Origin: Roseovarius marisflavi
Lineage (GTDB): Bacteria; Pseudomonadota; Alphaproteobacteria; Rhodobacterales; Rhodobacteraceae
Assembly (NCBI RefSeq): GCF_900142625.1
Contig: NZ_FRBN01000003.1
Location: forward strand, 1 to 64,000
Reading direction: 5' to 3'
Length of the DNA stretch: 64,000 nucleotides
Part shown: positions 28,433 through 38,289 of the stretch, in pieces
Layout: every line of letters starts with the position of its first letter
Position numbering within the stretch: the stretch's first letter is position 1
Notes under the pieces: generated by a model
What the model saw: only the letters and a program-made list of their open reading frames with translations
Told to the model about the DNA's origin: nothing
Databases searched by the model: none
Program-made: the position numbers and the translations under genes

Positions 28433-29641
28433 TCAAGTGCCGTCTTGCCGAGCCGCCATAACCCGCGCCGCCGCCGATAAACCACCGGCGCCATGCGGGA
28501 TATCGAGTGCGGCAAACCCGGCCTCGATCACCCCAAGCGCGCCCATCACCATATGCGCATTCACATGCCCCATATGGCCGATGCGGAAAAACCCGTGCCA
28601 TGCCGGATCATTCGGCTCTGCCATGCCAAGCCCGATCCCGAGGGTAAGCCCGGCCTCATGTTCGACCCATTTGCGCAAGGCCGAGCCATGCGGCGCGCCG
28701 ATGCGCAAGGCGGTGACCGCGCGGCTCCGCAGGGCCGGGTCGGAGATATTAAGTTCAAGCGGGCCAGCCTCGCCCCAGACCTCGCAGGCGGCCCAGATCG
28801 CGCGGGCCAGTTGGTCATGGCGCGCCCAGATCGCCTCGATCCCTTCGGCCTTGATCATATCGAGAGAGGCGCGCAGACCGTAAAGATGATGGGTCGGGGC
28901 GGTGCCGCCGAAATACTGATAGAACATCTCGGGGTTGGCGCGCGCCGTCCAATCCCAATAGCGGGTCACATTGGGCATCGCCGCGCGCGCCGCCGCGGCC
29001 TTGTCGTTAAAGAAAACAAAGCCAAGCCCCGGCGGCACCATCAGCCCCTTTTGGCTTGCCGCGATCATCACATCGACGCCCCAATCGTCCATTTCAAAGC
29101 GGTCACAGGCCAGAGAGGCAATGCAATCGGCCATCAAAAGCGCCGGGTGCCCGGCAGCATCCATCGCGGCGCGAATGGCTGCCACATCGTTGAGAACCGA
29201 GGACGAGGTATCCACATGCGTGGTCAGAACCGCCTTGATCTTATGCCCGGTATCGGCGCGCAAGGCTGCCTCAAGCTGACCCGGATCAACCGGTGCGCGC
29301 TTGCCGAAATCAAGCATCTCAACCTCGATCCCCTGCCCATGTGCCACCTCGGCCCAGCCATGGCCAAACCGCCCGGTCGCCGGCACCAGAACCCGCTCGC
29401 CCGCCGCAACCGTGTTGGCAAGGGCGGCCTCCCATGCGCCGTGGCCATTGGCGATATAGATCGCCACATGGCCCTTGGTGCGCGCCACCGCCGCCAGATC
29501 GGGGATCAGGCCCGCCGTCATCTCGATCAACTCGCCCTCATAGATATTGGGCGCCGAGCGGTGCATCGCACGCAGCACCTCTTCGGGCATGACCGAGGGG
29601 CCGGGAATGGCAAGGTAGGGGCGGCCTTGGGACAGGCTCAT
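28433..29641 (-). CDS. class V aminotransferase (alanine/serine-glyoxylate type)
   Basis: PLP enzyme of 402 aa, fold type I. The PLP lysine is in AASQKGLMVPPGLG, preceded by the Asp of the ring contact in LMADCIASLA. The N-terminal YLAIPGPSVMPEEVL and the NIYEGELIEM segment match alanine-glyoxylate or serine-glyoxylate aminotransferases. The beta-hydroxyaspartate enzyme BhcA belongs to the same class, but none of its partner genes are here. ATG 29641 has AGGAG upstream. Confidence 0.88.
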   Translation of the reverse strand: MSLSQGRPYLAIPGPSVMPEEVLRAMHRSAPNIYEGELIEMTAGLIPDLAAVARTKGHVAIYIANGHGAWEAALANTVAAGERVLVPATGRFGHGWAEVAHGQGIEVEMLDFGKRAPVDPGQLEAALRADTGHKIKAVLTTHVDTSSSVLNDVAAIRAAMDAAGHPALLMADCIASLACDRFEMDDWGVDVMIAASQKGLMVPPGLGFVFFNDKAAAARAAMPNVTRYWDWTARANPEMFYQYFGGTAPTHHLYGLRASLDMIKAEGIEAIWARHDQLARAIWAACEVWGEAGPLELNISDPALRSRAVTALRIGAPHGSALRKWVEHEAGLTLGIGLGMAEPNDPAWHGFFRIGHMGHVNAHMVMGALGVIEAGFAALDIPHGAGGLSAAARVMAARQDGT

Positions 29642-29789
29642 GTCTGTGCTCTCCTGTGGTTGAAGCGCCGACATTACGCCGCTTTGGCGCGCCGTCAATC
29701 ATTGATCCTCGGCTTGCCATGCAGCCTCCGCCCGCTTTACATGAGGGCAGCCGGGCCAAACCGGCCCTCACTCGGAGTGCCCTGCGCGC

Positions 29790-30473
29790 ATGAGCCTTTT
29801 GAAACGGATTTCCAATTGGGAACGCGCGCTGCGGGCCTCTTATAATACCGACCTTTCGACGCCGGAAAACCGCCGTCGCGCCCACATCTATAACCTCTGG
29901 TTCGATCATGCGGTGCTGCGCAAGGTCTGGACCAATTGTTTTCAGGTCGCGCCGGGGGTGTACCGGTCGAACCAACCCACCCATGAGCGGTTTGAGCGGC
30001 TCAACGCAGAAGGCGTTCGCGCGATTTTAAACCTGCGTGGGGCAGGGCAGGGCGCGCACTATCTTGTGGAAGAGGAAAGCTGTCGCGCGCTTGGGCTGAC
30101 CCTTGTCAATTGCGCGCTTCAGGCCCGCGACGCCGCCCCGCCCGAGAGTATCCTGGCGGTGATCCGCGCGTTTCGCGAGATCGAGAAACCCTTCGTGATG
30201 CATTGCAAATCCGGCGCTGACCGGGCCGGGTTTGCCGCGGCGATCTATCTTTTGGTGATCGAAGGGCGCCCCATGGCCGAGGCGCGCAAGATGCTGGGCG
30301 TGAAATACCTTCACTTCAAGTGGTCCCGCACCGGCATTCTTGACCATATCCTCGACCAATATGAGGGCCGCACTGCCCAAAGCCCGATTGGTTTTGAGGA
30401 GTGGATCGCCACAGAATACGATCACGAGGCGCTTCAGGCGGCCTATCACGCGCCCCATAAACCGCTATTTTGA
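29790..30473 (+). CDS. dual-specificity-type protein phosphatase
   Basis: Cysteine phosphatase of 227 aa. The signature HCKSGADRAG (Cys139, Arg145) fits the C-x5-R loop of DSP/PTP-like enzymes, and the general-acid region precedes it. The N-terminal WTNCFQVAPGVYRSNQP is the conserved entry to this domain in bacterial proteins. The substrate is unknown. Its end overlaps the convergent glycosyltransferase gene by nine bases. Confidence 0.85.
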   Translation: MSLLKRISNWERALRASYNTDLSTPENRRRAHIYNLWFDHAVLRKVWTNCFQVAPGVYRSNQPTHERFERLNAEGVRAILNLRGAGQGAHYLVEEESCRALGLTLVNCALQARDAAPPESILAVIRAFREIEKPFVMHCKSGADRAGFAAAIYLLVIEGRPMAEARKMLGVKYLHFKWSRTGILDHILDQYEGRTAQSPIGFEEWIATEYDHEALQAAYHAPHKPLF

Positions 30474-31148
30474 CGCCCGATAGCGCGCCGCAAGGCGGGC
30501 CGGGGCGGCACCCAGAAAATACCGCGCCAACAGGATCAGGTTGCGCCCGCCGCGCCGCAGCCAACCCTCGCGCCGATACTTGGCGGCACTTGTGCGCACC
30601 CTGAGCGGCAGTGGGGCAAGCCGCCCGCGCAGGGCCCGCGCCATCGCCACATCCTCCATCAGGGCGATATCGGGATAACCGCCAACCGCGTCATAAAGAT
30701 CGCGCGGGATCAACAATCCCTGATCGCCGTAAGGCAGCCCAAACAGCCACGAGCGCAGATTGGCCCAGCCCGCCACGAAACGCGCCATGCCGCCACCTGC
30801 GTCAAACCCAAGCCGAAAATACCCCGCCCCGCCGCGTGCCACGTGATCGCTCACGGCCGCGGACCAGCCGACGGGCAAAACCGTGTCGGCATGCAGGAAC
30901 AGGAGCCAGGCGCCGGATGCCACCTTGGCACCGCGCCGAAGCTGTCCGCCACGCGAAGGCGCGCCCTGCACGATCACGGCACCGGCCGCATCGGCAATCC
31001 GAAGCGTGCCGTCCCCCGACCCGCCGTCGCTTATGATCAACTCCCGGATCAGCCCTGCCTCAAGCCCTTCGATCAAGGCCCCAAGACAGGCCGGAAGGGC
31101 CGCATCTGCATTCAAGGTCGGGATCACCACTGATAAAGCTGCGCGCAT
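30465..31148 (-). CDS. family 2 glycosyltransferase (TIGR04283-like)
   Basis: GT-A fold glycosyltransferase of 227 aa. The N-terminal LSVVIPTLNADAALPACL and SDGGSGDGT are the nucleotide-sugar region; GAPSRGGQLRRGA and LLFLHADTVLP (Asp-x-Asp-like) follow. This set resembles the group named for arsenosugar biosynthesis, but no arsenic methylation genes are present, so the product is not assigned. It overlaps the phosphatase gene tail to tail. Confidence 0.85.
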   Translation of the reverse strand: MRAALSVVIPTLNADAALPACLGALIEGLEAGLIRELIISDGGSGDGTLRIADAAGAVIVQGAPSRGGQLRRGAKVASGAWLLFLHADTVLPVGWSAAVSDHVARGGAGYFRLGFDAGGGMARFVAGWANLRSWLFGLPYGDQGLLIPRDLYDAVGGYPDIALMEDVAMARALRGRLAPLPLRVRTSAAKYRREGWLRRGGRNLILLARYFLGAAPARLAARYRASK

Positions 31149-31214
31149 GAATGCCCCCTGTTGTCTTTGCCTGACGGACCTATATTACACCCAGACCACC
31201 AGTGGGAGAGGGTA

Positions 31215-31946
31215 ATGACGCGCACCATTCTGGAAATCACCGGCTCCGACGCGATGCATTTTCTGCAAGGCCTGATCAGCAATGATATCAACCGGCTGGA
31301 TCAGGGGCTTGTCTATACCGCGATGCTGACACCGCAGGGCAAATACCTGGCGGATTTCTTTCTGATGGGCCGCGACGGGGCGATCTGGCTTGATGTCGAC
31401 AGCAGCCTTGCCACGTTCCTGACGCAACGCCTCGGGATGTATAAACTGCGCTCGGATGTGAGCATCACCGAGACAGACCGCAAGGTCTGGCGAGGCACCG
31501 GCCCCGCCCCCGAGGGCGCCTTGAGCGACCCGCGCCACCCGGATCTGGGCTGGCGGCTTTACGGCGATGACGATGGCGATGACGGCAGCGATTTCGATGC
31601 GATCCGCGTGGCCCATTGCATCCCGGAAACCGGGATCGAGCTGACCCCCGACAGCTTTATCCTTGAGGCCGGCTTCGAGCGGCTGAACGGCGTTGATTTC
31701 CGCAAAGGCTGTTACGTTGGCCAAGAGGTCACGGCGCGGATGAAGCACAAGACAGAACTGCGCAAAGGCCTGAGCACGGTGGCGATTGCGGGCGCCGCCC
31801 CGGTCGGCACCCAGATCACCACGCCCGATGGCAAAGCGGCCGGCACGCTTTACACCCAATCGGGCGGTCGCGCGATTGCCTATCTGCGCTTTGATCGCTC
31901 CGTGCCCGGGATGACGGCAGACACGGCACGCATCGACCCGATGTGA
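31215..31946 (+). CDS. ygfZ: folate-binding protein YgfZ (GcvT-like)
   Basis: Tetrahydrofolate-binding protein that supports iron-sulfur enzymes such as MiaB in other bacteria. The diagnostic motif is KGCYVGQEVTAR near residue 170, with the conserved Cys. The N-terminal LEITGSDAMHFLQGLISND is typical. Length 243 aa is on the short side but within range. ATG 31215 has GGGAGAGGG upstream. A REP-like inverted repeat begins three bases after its stop. Confidence 0.92.
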   Translation: MTRTILEITGSDAMHFLQGLISNDINRLDQGLVYTAMLTPQGKYLADFFLMGRDGAIWLDVDSSLATFLTQRLGMYKLRSDVSITETDRKVWRGTGPAPEGALSDPRHPDLGWRLYGDDDGDDGSDFDAIRVAHCIPETGIELTPDSFILEAGFERLNGVDFRKGCYVGQEVTARMKHKTELRKGLSTVAIAGAAPVGTQITTPDGKAAGTLYTQSGGRAIAYLRFDRSVPGMTADTARIDPM

Positions 31947-31949
31947 CCC

Positions 31950-32017
31950 GTAGGGTGGGTGAAACCCACGCTCCTTTGGGCTAGGTCCGGAACGAGCGTG
32001 GGTTTCACCCACCCTAC
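31950..32017. repeat. REP-like inverted repeat, 24-base perfect arms
   Basis: Arm 31950-31973 (starts GTAGGGTGGGTGAAACCCAC) is the exact reverse complement of arm 31994-32017, with a 20-base loop. One arm recurs at 19542-19563. It follows ygfZ directly and could act as its terminator. Both loci in this window lie at 3' ends of genes. Confidence 0.85.
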
Positions 32018-32046
32018 ATGAGCCCGTTACCCGCGCGCCCGAACGC

Positions 32047-32072
32047 AAAAAAGGCCCCACAGCGGGGGCCTT
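32047..32072 (-). terminator. intrinsic terminator of efp
   Basis: On the minus strand GGCCCC, a six-base loop and GGGGCC are followed by TTTTTT. It lies about 60 bases beyond the efp stop, after the tandem repeat. It can also work weakly for ygfZ on the plus strand. Confidence 0.8.
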
Positions 32073-32077
32073 CTAAT

Positions 32078-32152
32078 CTCTGCGCATTCCGTCGCGCGGT
32101 TAGGCGCGCTCTGCGTATTCCGTCGCGCGGTTACGCGCGCTCTGCGTATTCC
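32078..32152. repeat. 31-bp tandem repeat covering the efp stop
   Basis: Units start at 32078, 32109 and 32140 (period 31, about 2.4 copies). The efp stop (32131-32133) and its last codons lie in the third and second unit. Units differ at one to two positions, so the copy past the stop encodes a second GluTyrAlaGluArgAla-like tail that is not translated. Confidence 0.85.
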
Positions 32153-32694
32153 ATTGTCTCGGTGTTGACGATGATATCCTCATCGACACCCACGAAGGGC
32201 GGCACCATGACCTTGACGCCATTGTCCAGGATCGCGGGCTTGAAGCTGTTGGCGGCGGTCTGGCCTTTGACGACCGGCTCTGTCTCGACGATTTTACAGG
32301 TCACCTTTTGCGGCAATGACGCATGCAGGGCCTCGCTGTCGTGAAACTCGACCGTGATCGTCATGCCGTCCTGAAGGAACGGGCGGCGATCGCCAAGCAG
32401 GTCGGCCGGCAGCTCGATCTGCTCGTAGGTTTCGGTATCCATGAACACCAGCTTACCGTTTTCCTCATAAAGGAACTGCTGGTCCTTTTGTTCAAGGCGC
32501 ACCCGCTCGACCTTGTCGGCGCTGCGAAAGCGTTCATTGAGCTTTGAGCCGTTGCGCAGGTTGCGCATCTCTACCTGGGCAAACGCGCCACCCTTGCCGG
32601 GTTTGACGTGGTCAACCTTGACCGCAGCCCACAGGCCGCCGTTATGCTCCAATACGTTACCGGGGCGGATTTCGTTTCCGTTGATCTTTGGCAT
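32131..32694 (-). CDS. efp: translation elongation factor P
   Basis: Relieves ribosomes stalled at polyproline stretches. The three OB/KOW-type domains are visible over 187 aa: [19 protein letters not shown]; the loop with [12 protein letters not shown], whose Lys is the usual modification site (here HVKPGKGG); and the C-terminal [11 protein letters not shown] and [15 protein letters not shown]. Upstream in-frame extension into the promoter is rejected because the family begins at MPKINGNEI. Confidence 0.97.
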   Translation of the reverse strand: MPKINGNEIRPGNVLEHNGGLWAAVKVDHVKPGKGGAFAQVEMRNLRNGSKLNERFRSADKVERVRLEQKDQQFLYEENGKLVFMDTETYEQIELPADLLGDRRPFLQDGMTITVEFHDSEALHASLPQKVTCKIVETEPVVKGQTAANSFKPAILDNGVKVMVPPFVGVDEDIIVNTETMEYAERA

Positions 32695-32910
32695 TGCGTC
32701 CAAACCATGACAAAAGGTTGATAAGAAGTCTACCGCACCTATATCTGGCGTCATGATGGGTGGCAAGACAACGAGATATCGTTTTTGCGGAGGCGAGGTA
32801 TGCGTAATTTGCATATAAGTTATGCATATACGCTCTATCCGAATCACTAAAACTCCGCCATAACGAGCGTCACGCCCAAAACACAAGAGCAATAAGAACA
32901 AGGACGAATG

Positions 32911-33231
32911 ATGAAGGATTTCGTTGACGGCACAGCGTTCAAAAGCGAACAGGGCAATCGTGCGCGTAAACTTTTTGCGGCCGTTGTACTGGCCGCGCTG
33001 GATGATGCAATTTCCGACGACAAGAAATACGGCAACGGCCCCGAGCAGATCGCCCGCTGGGCGCGTTCGCGCGATGGCCGCGAAGTTCTGTCTTGCGCCG
33101 GTATCGACCCGAACGAACGTGTCGTGTCGGGCCTGATGGATTTTGTCGCCAAAGGTGTACGTACCTCGGTCGCGCTATCACGTGAAGAGAGCGAACGTCG
33201 CAATGCCGCGGCCCAGGCCGAAGCGGCCTGA
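32911..33231 (+). CDS. conserved Rhodobacterales protein of unknown function (DUF6280-like)
   Basis: A 106-residue soluble protein starting [21 protein letters not shown], with mainly helical, charged sequence ending in a Glu/Arg/Ala-rich tail. From memory this resembles the family DUF6280 in Rhodobacterales, but I am not certain of the number. No catalytic motif is obvious. The second of two ATG codons is chosen since AGGA lies six bases before it. A strong terminator follows. Confidence 0.8.
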   Translation: MKDFVDGTAFKSEQGNRARKLFAAVVLAALDDAISDDKKYGNGPEQIARWARSRDGREVLSCAGIDPNERVVSGLMDFVAKGVRTSVALSREESERRNAAAQAEAA

Positions 33232-33256
33232 CCGCGTCAAACCTCGACTGGTTTTC

Positions 33257-33289
33257 AAAGGCCCTGCCATAACTGGCGGGGCTTTTGCT
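33257..33289 (+). terminator. intrinsic terminator after the DUF6280-like gene
   Basis: A 13-pair stem (33257-33269 with 33274-33286, two G-T pairs) around TAAC ends in TTTTGCTT. It lies 26 bases past the stop codon and ahead of cobQ. Confidence 0.8.
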
Positions 33290-33392
33290 TGTCCGGGCCA
33301 CGCCAGAAATCCACGGCACGCGCCCAATCATCGCTTTCACCGGGCGCGCCGTCTTTGTATCACTCCCGCAAGAGCAAGCGGGGAACACGGCC

Positions 33393-34847
33393 ATGGCGCG
33401 CGCAATCATGATACAAGGGGCGGGCTCGAATGTGGGCAAGTCGATGCTGGTGGCGGGGCTGGCCCGCGCCTATCGGTTGCGCGGGCTGAACGTGGCCCCA
33501 TTCAAGCCCCAGAACATGTCGAACAACGCCGCCGTGACCTGCGACGGCGGCGAAATCGGCCGCGCACAGGCGCTTCAGGCGCTTGCCGCCGGGCGCGCGC
33601 CCCATACCGACATGAATCCGGTGCTGCTCAAACCGGAATCAGAGATCGGCGCACAGGTCATCGTTCAGGGCAAACGCTTTGCCACGCTGCGCGCCCGCGA
33701 TTATGCCAAGGCCAAGCCCCAGCTTCTGGCCCCGGCGCTGCAAAGTTTTCACCGCCTTTGCGCGGGGGCCGACCTTGTCCTGATCGAAGGGGCAGGGAGC
33801 CCGGCCGAGATCAATCTGCGCACAGGCGACATTGCCAACATGGGGTTCGCCGAGGCGGCCCGCGTTCCGGTGATCCTTGTCGGCGATATTGACCGTGGCG
33901 GTGTGATTGCCCAACTCGTCGGCACGCAGGCGGTCCTTCCGCCCGAGGACGCCGCGCATATAAAGGCCTTTGCGGTCAACAAGTTCCGCGGCGACGTCAG
34001 CCTGTTTGACGAGGGCGTGGCCGAGATCACCGCGCGCACCGGCTGGCCCTCGCTTGGGGTAATTCCGTGGTTTGATCAGGCCTGGCGCCTGCCGGCTGAG
34101 GATGTGATGGATATCGCCTCGACCAAGGGTGGCGCGTTCAAGGTGGTGGTGCCACGCCTTGGGCGGATTGCGAACTTCGATGACCTTGACCCGCTTTCAA
34201 GCGAACCGGGCCTGAGCGTCGAGATCATCCAGCCCGGTCAGCCCCTGCCCGGCGACGCCGATCTGGTGCTGATTCCCGGCAGCAAATCCACCATCGCCGA
34301 TCTGGCGGATTTCCGGCGCAACGGCTGGGATATCGACCTTGCCGCCCATATCCGGCGCGGCGGGCATGTGTTGGGCATTTGCGGCGGATATCAGATGCTT
34401 GGCCAGCAAATCAACGATCCCGAGGGTATCGAGGGGCCCGCCTGTTCGGTGCCGGGCCTTGGCCATCTTGATGTGGTCACCACGATGCGCCCCGAAAAGC
34501 GTCTGGCGCTGAGCAGTGCCACCTATCTGGCGACCGGCGCCGATGTCGAGGGTTATGAAATCCACCTTGGCCACACCACGGGCCCCGATTGTGATCGCGC
34601 GTGGCTCGCGATAGGCGAGCGCCCTGATGGCGCGGCCTCGGAAGATGGTCGGGTGCGCGGCGCTTACCTGCATGGGCTGTTTGCCAGTGACGCGTTTCGC
34701 GCGGCCTTTCTTGGCGGTCTCGGGGCGTCGTCAGGCCTGAGCTATGGGCAAAATGTCGAAGAGACCCTCGATGCGCTTGCGGCACATCTCGAACGTCATA
34801 TGGATCTGGATCTGTTGCTTTCGCTCAGCGCCGAACCGAGGGCCTAG
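33393..34847 (+). CDS. cobQ: cobyric acid synthase
   Basis: Amidates adenosylcobyrinic acid diamide at four side chains in cobalamin synthesis. The N-terminal ATPase loop is [17 protein letters not shown], and the glutamine amidotransferase domain has Cys330 in [12 protein letters not shown] with the later His/Glu in [10 protein letters not shown]. Length 484 aa is standard. ATG 33393 follows GGGGA; an upstream extension is rejected. No cobalamin riboswitch-like sequence was recognised in the 160 bases upstream, and no other cob genes are nearby. Confidence 0.95.
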   Translation: MARAIMIQGAGSNVGKSMLVAGLARAYRLRGLNVAPFKPQNMSNNAAVTCDGGEIGRAQALQALAAGRAPHTDMNPVLLKPESEIGAQVIVQGKRFATLRARDYAKAKPQLLAPALQSFHRLCAGADLVLIEGAGSPAEINLRTGDIANMGFAEAARVPVILVGDIDRGGVIAQLVGTQAVLPPEDAAHIKAFAVNKFRGDVSLFDEGVAEITARTGWPSLGVIPWFDQAWRLPAEDVMDIASTKGGAFKVVVPRLGRIANFDDLDPLSSEPGLSVEIIQPGQPLPGDADLVLIPGSKSTIADLADFRRNGWDIDLAAHIRRGGHVLGICGGYQMLGQQINDPEGIEGPACSVPGLGHLDVVTTMRPEKRLALSSATYLATGADVEGYEIHLGHTTGPDCDRAWLAIGERPDGAASEDGRVRGAYLHGLFASDAFRAAFLGGLGASSGLSYGQNVEETLDALAAHLERHMDLDLLLSLSAEPRA

Positions 34848-35935
34848 TCCATGTCCTGACTGGCCAGGGCACGATGAATTTCTCGGCGGACAAGCTTGCG
34901 CACATTGCGGGTGATCCGCTCGCCAAGAGCGCCCTGCAATTCCTGGCGCACGATTTCTGACACCATGTCGCGCAACGCCTCTTCGTCGAGAACCGTATCA
35001 TCAAGCGACAGGCCGTCATCATCGCCCCACTCTTCGACCGGCGGCACCGGCATCGCCTCTTGCGCCCAGCTCTGCGCATGGCGCGCCGAGGCCAGGTCAT
35101 CGGCTTCGGCCCAATCCGGATCAATCGAGAGCTCTTCTTCTTCGGGTTCACTGGCCGTGTCCCGTGAATCTCTCCAAGAGAGAGATGTCACCCGGCTGCC
35201 GGCGTAATCGTCACTGGAGTCGCCATCCGGCTCCCATTGATCGTCACGGCTGGCGATAGCCGCCTCAAACTCGGCGGCCTGCGCTTCCAGATCGCTCGGC
35301 GCGGCATCGTGATCGCCGGGATTACTCTCGTTCGCTGTGCCGGTGTCAGGGTCAGCCCGATCATGATCAGCAGAAAGGGTTTCGCTGTCATCCTCTTGCA
35401 TCGTCTCCTCGGCCACGGCCTCGGATGTGGTTTTGCTCGCCTCCAGCCAGATATCCCCCTCGGGCTCTGTGGCGGCGTGATGGGGCTCGGACGGCTCGTC
35501 GGCGTAGGCCTGTTGGTCGTTAGACTGTTCCTCTGGGGTCTCATCGTCCCTGGCTGACCAGTCTTGATCATCATTTTGCGGGCCGCCGTCGCCAGTGTCG
35601 GCCTCTGCACGCTCGACCGTGGCCGTGCCGACCTCAATCTGCGCCTCGGGATCGCGAGCCTCATCATGAGAATCAATCTGCCCCTCAGCAACCTCTTCCG
35701 GCTCTGACATGGTCTGATGCGGCGCGGCCTCTGGCGGCGCAATGCCTGATTGATCGGCGCTCTGGCCTTCGTCGACACGCAAGGATGGCGTTAAAACAAG
35801 CCTGTTTGCGGTCTCGTCCTTTGGCACATCCATAGGTTCAGCCAGTGCAAAACGGTCTTGCTTGCCATTGGACACAAGCCGCCGGATAGAGGACAGGACA
35901 TCCTCGATTTCCACATTGCTCACGGGGTCGGACAT
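34844..35935 (-). CDS. PopZ-like acidic protein
   Basis: A 363-residue, strongly acidic protein with the PopZ plan: a short N-terminal helix ([15 protein letters not shown], comparable to the EEILASIRRII region of PopZ), a long Asp/Glu/Ser-rich disordered centre (about residues 40-310), and a C-terminal helical segment ([17 protein letters not shown] ... [12 protein letters not shown]) like the DUF2497 assembly region. In Caulobacter popZ lies directly beside the tolC-type gene rsaFb (from memory CC_1318 and CC_1319), which matches the tolC neighbour here. PopZ organises the cell pole and anchors ParB. Similarity is short, so homology is inferred. Its stop overlaps the convergent cobQ stop. 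Confidence 0.6.
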   Translation of the reverse strand: MSDPVSNVEIEDVLSSIRRLVSNGKQDRFALAEPMDVPKDETANRLVLTPSLRVDEGQSADQSGIAPPEAAPHQTMSEPEEVAEGQIDSHDEARDPEAQIEVGTATVERAEADTGDGGPQNDDQDWSARDDETPEEQSNDQQAYADEPSEPHHAATEPEGDIWLEASKTTSEAVAEETMQEDDSETLSADHDRADPDTGTANESNPGDHDAAPSDLEAQAAEFEAAIASRDDQWEPDGDSSDDYAGSRVTSLSWRDSRDTASEPEEEELSIDPDWAEADDLASARHAQSWAQEAMPVPPVEEWGDDDGLSLDDTVLDEEALRDMVSEIVRQELQGALGERITRNVRKLVRREIHRALASQDMD

Positions 35936-36020
35936 TTATAAGTACCACTCTTGCCTGATCGCAGCTTACCCCTGAGGGTCTTTTCATACAACCGATTCAC
36001 TCAATCGTTTAGGAAGAGTT

Positions 36021-37430
36021 TTAGTTTTTGCCAATCGCGCGCAGAACCCGGTCAAGCTTTTTGCCCTGCGGGCTCGTGTCGACGGGGGCTTTTTTGACCA
36101 GATCGTAATAGGCATTCGGGTCATAGGTCTGCACCCCGAGGTTCAGATCCTTCGCCGTCAATTCCCCGATGGAGGACAACACCGAATAGGCCGCAATGAC
36201 CACATCGGCATTGGCCGAAATCAGGTTGGCCTTGGCGTCAAGCAGATCCTGTTCCGCGTCCAGCACATCCAGCGTCGTGCGCGCGCCAAGCTTGGCCTCT
36301 TCGCGCACCCCGTCAAAGGCGACCGTGGCGGCGCGCACCTCTTCGCGGCTGGCCGCACGGCTTGCGCGGGCGGCGCGCAGATTGGCATAGGCATTGCCCA
36401 CATCCTGCGTCACCTGAAGGCCCGCAAGATGCAGCGCGCCACGTTGCGCATCGCGCTGTGCCATCGCCTGACGTCTGGCAGAGCTAAGCCGGCCGCCCTG
36501 ATAGATCGGGCCGTTCAATTCGACACCTACACTTCCGGTTCGCGAAAAGTCAGAGCCTTCCAGATCTTCAGCGACGCCCAATCGCCCTGTCAGGTTCAGC
36601 TCCGGTTTCATCGCCACCGCTGCCACTTTGATGTTAAGCTCTGCTGCTGACACATCATGCTGGGCCTTCAGCAGATCGGGGTGACGACGCATCGCCACGG
36701 ATTTCGCCGCCTGAACATTGTCCGAAAGGTTCGGCATCTCCGTCGGTGTCTTAAGCGAACCGGGGCTGCGCCCGATGGCAGAGCGGAATTCTTCGACCGC
36801 GCGGGCAAAATCGCCCTGCGCCCCGGCAAGCCCGCTTTGGGCATTGGCCACGGCGGCCTCGGCCTGGGCAACATCGGTGCGGGTCACTTCGCCGACCTCG
36901 AACCGATCCTGAGCCGCACGCAACTCCTGGCGCAAAAGCCGCAGGTTGTTCTCGCGCAGCGCCACGAATTCGCTGTTGCGGATCACGTTCATATAGGCGT
37001 TCACGCCAGTCAGCAGGACGAGTTGCTCAATGCTGATCAGGGTCTGGCGGGTCGCCAGAACCGTTTCCTTGGTGGATTCGATGATCAGATTGCTACGCCC
37101 GAAATCATAGAGCAAAAGGCTTGCCGTGACGCCGAGGTTCGCGCTCGTGGTGCCGGTGTTGCGGCTCAGCCCGATGTTACGGGTGCGGCCAAAGTCGCGG
37201 GTGATATCCGTGGTCCAGTCGATGATCGGGCGCAGGCCCGCAACCGCCTGAGCCACGTCTTCATCCGCCGCACGCAACAGCGCGCGGTTCTGATCAAGCA
37301 GGCCGCTGTTGAGATAGGCGCTTTTGAGGGCATCGGCGAGCGTTTCTGCCCGCGCAGCAAGCGGCGCCGACAAAAGCACCGCAAGCCCGAGAGCGGCCCC
37401 AAAGGATGTGAATGGCGTTTTCAGTTTCAA
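36021..37430 (-). CDS. tolC: TolC family outer-membrane channel
   Basis: Outer-membrane efflux and type I secretion channel. A signal peptide (FGAALGLAVLLSAPLAARA) is followed by ETLADALKSAYLNS, the standard mature start, and two repeats of long coiled-coil hairpins with beta segments (GVNAYMNVIRN; GVELNGPIYQGGRLSS; LDVLDAEQDLLDAKANL). The start is inferred to be TTG at 37430 because TAAGGAG lies six bases before it; no ATG fits. Length 469 aa is normal. It lies between pcm and the PopZ-like gene on one strand. Confidence 0.93.
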   Translation of the reverse strand: MKLKTPFTSFGAALGLAVLLSAPLAARAETLADALKSAYLNSGLLDQNRALLRAADEDVAQAVAGLRPIIDWTTDITRDFGRTRNIGLSRNTGTTSANLGVTASLLLYDFGRSNLIIESTKETVLATRQTLISIEQLVLLTGVNAYMNVIRNSEFVALRENNLRLLRQELRAAQDRFEVGEVTRTDVAQAEAAVANAQSGLAGAQGDFARAVEEFRSAIGRSPGSLKTPTEMPNLSDNVQAAKSVAMRRHPDLLKAQHDVSAAELNIKVAAVAMKPELNLTGRLGVAEDLEGSDFSRTGSVGVELNGPIYQGGRLSSARRQAMAQRDAQRGALHLAGLQVTQDVGNAYANLRAARASRAASREEVRAATVAFDGVREEAKLGARTTLDVLDAEQDLLDAKANLISANADVVIAAYSVLSSIGELTAKDLNLGVQTYDPNAYYDLVKKAPVDTSPQGKKLDRVLRAIGKN

Positions 37431-37490
37431 CTTCCGCTCCTTAGAATGCCGGTCGGCATGGGGCCGACCAGAGGCCAACCGCGGCCCGCG

Positions 37491-38144
37491 CTACAGCGTA
37501 AAGGCCGCGTGGCGTTCAAATCCGGGCATGACCGGCGCCCCGGCATTAAAGGCAAAGCGCCAGTTGATCTTACCGTCGATCTTGTAGCCGATCCGCACCA
37601 CACCAAGCGCGCCCTCCATAAAGAGACAAGCAATCCGCCCGCCTTCTTTCAACTGATCGGTCAGGGCCTCGGGCAGATGCTCTACCGCGCCCTGAATCGT
37701 GATTACATCATAGGGGCCGTGGTCAGACGCGCCCTGAGGCAGGGGACCTTCGTGCATGATCACGTTATCGGCGCCATTATCGGCCAGGATGCGCTGCGCT
37801 TCCTGGACCATGTCGGCATCATCCTCGACCGCGACAACTGCCTCGGCCATGCGTGCCATGATCGCCGAGGAATAGCCAAGACCGGGGCCGATATCGAGCA
37901 CCAGGTCATCGCCCTCAATCTCAAGGGCGTCGAGCATTTTGGCCAATGTGCGCGGCTCAAGCATCACGCGCCCGCCGCCCAGATCGACATTCTCGCCCAT
38001 ATAGGCGGCTTCGCGCAGAGACCGCGGCACAAAGGCCTCGCGCGGCACGGCAAGCATGGCATCTATGATCGGAAACTTGGTCACATCCGAGGGGCGAACC
38101 TGCGTGTCCACCATCATCGTGCGCCGGGCGGCATAATCTGTCAT
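37491..38144 (-). CDS. pcm: protein-L-isoaspartate O-methyltransferase family protein
   Basis: SAM-dependent methyltransferase that repairs isoaspartyl residues. Motif I is [17 protein letters not shown], and the N-terminal segment [16 protein letters not shown] is typical of the alphaproteobacterial group next to tolC. Length 217 aa. This group lacks the classical full set of PCMT motifs, so activity is not certain. First gene of the pcm-tolC-popZ-like set. Confidence 0.88.
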   Translation of the reverse strand: MTDYAARRTMMVDTQVRPSDVTKFPIIDAMLAVPREAFVPRSLREAAYMGENVDLGGGRVMLEPRTLAKMLDALEIEGDDLVLDIGPGLGYSSAIMARMAEAVVAVEDDADMVQEAQRILADNGADNVIMHEGPLPQGASDHGPYDVITIQGAVEHLPEALTDQLKEGGRIACLFMEGALGVVRIGYKIDGKINWRFAFNAGAPVMPGFERHAAFTL

Positions 38145-38289
38145 GGGATAAACTCTCGGCTTCGGAATATTATGATTGGGTTTTGGCACAGAACCCGCGC
38201 GGCGGCAACGCCTAGCGGTGGCGAAAACCTCTCATTGCCCACTTGCACAGGTCCGGGCGATCAGATAATCGACACCAATCACAGTCGGC

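Noticed and set aside
28433..29641. BhcA of the beta-hydroxyaspartate cycle
   Set aside because: Same enzyme class but no bhcB, bhcC or bhcD neighbours.
33232..33392. Possible cobalamin riboswitch before cobQ
   Set aside because: Only the terminator of the upstream gene and a normal ribosome site were found; no B12-box-like sequence.
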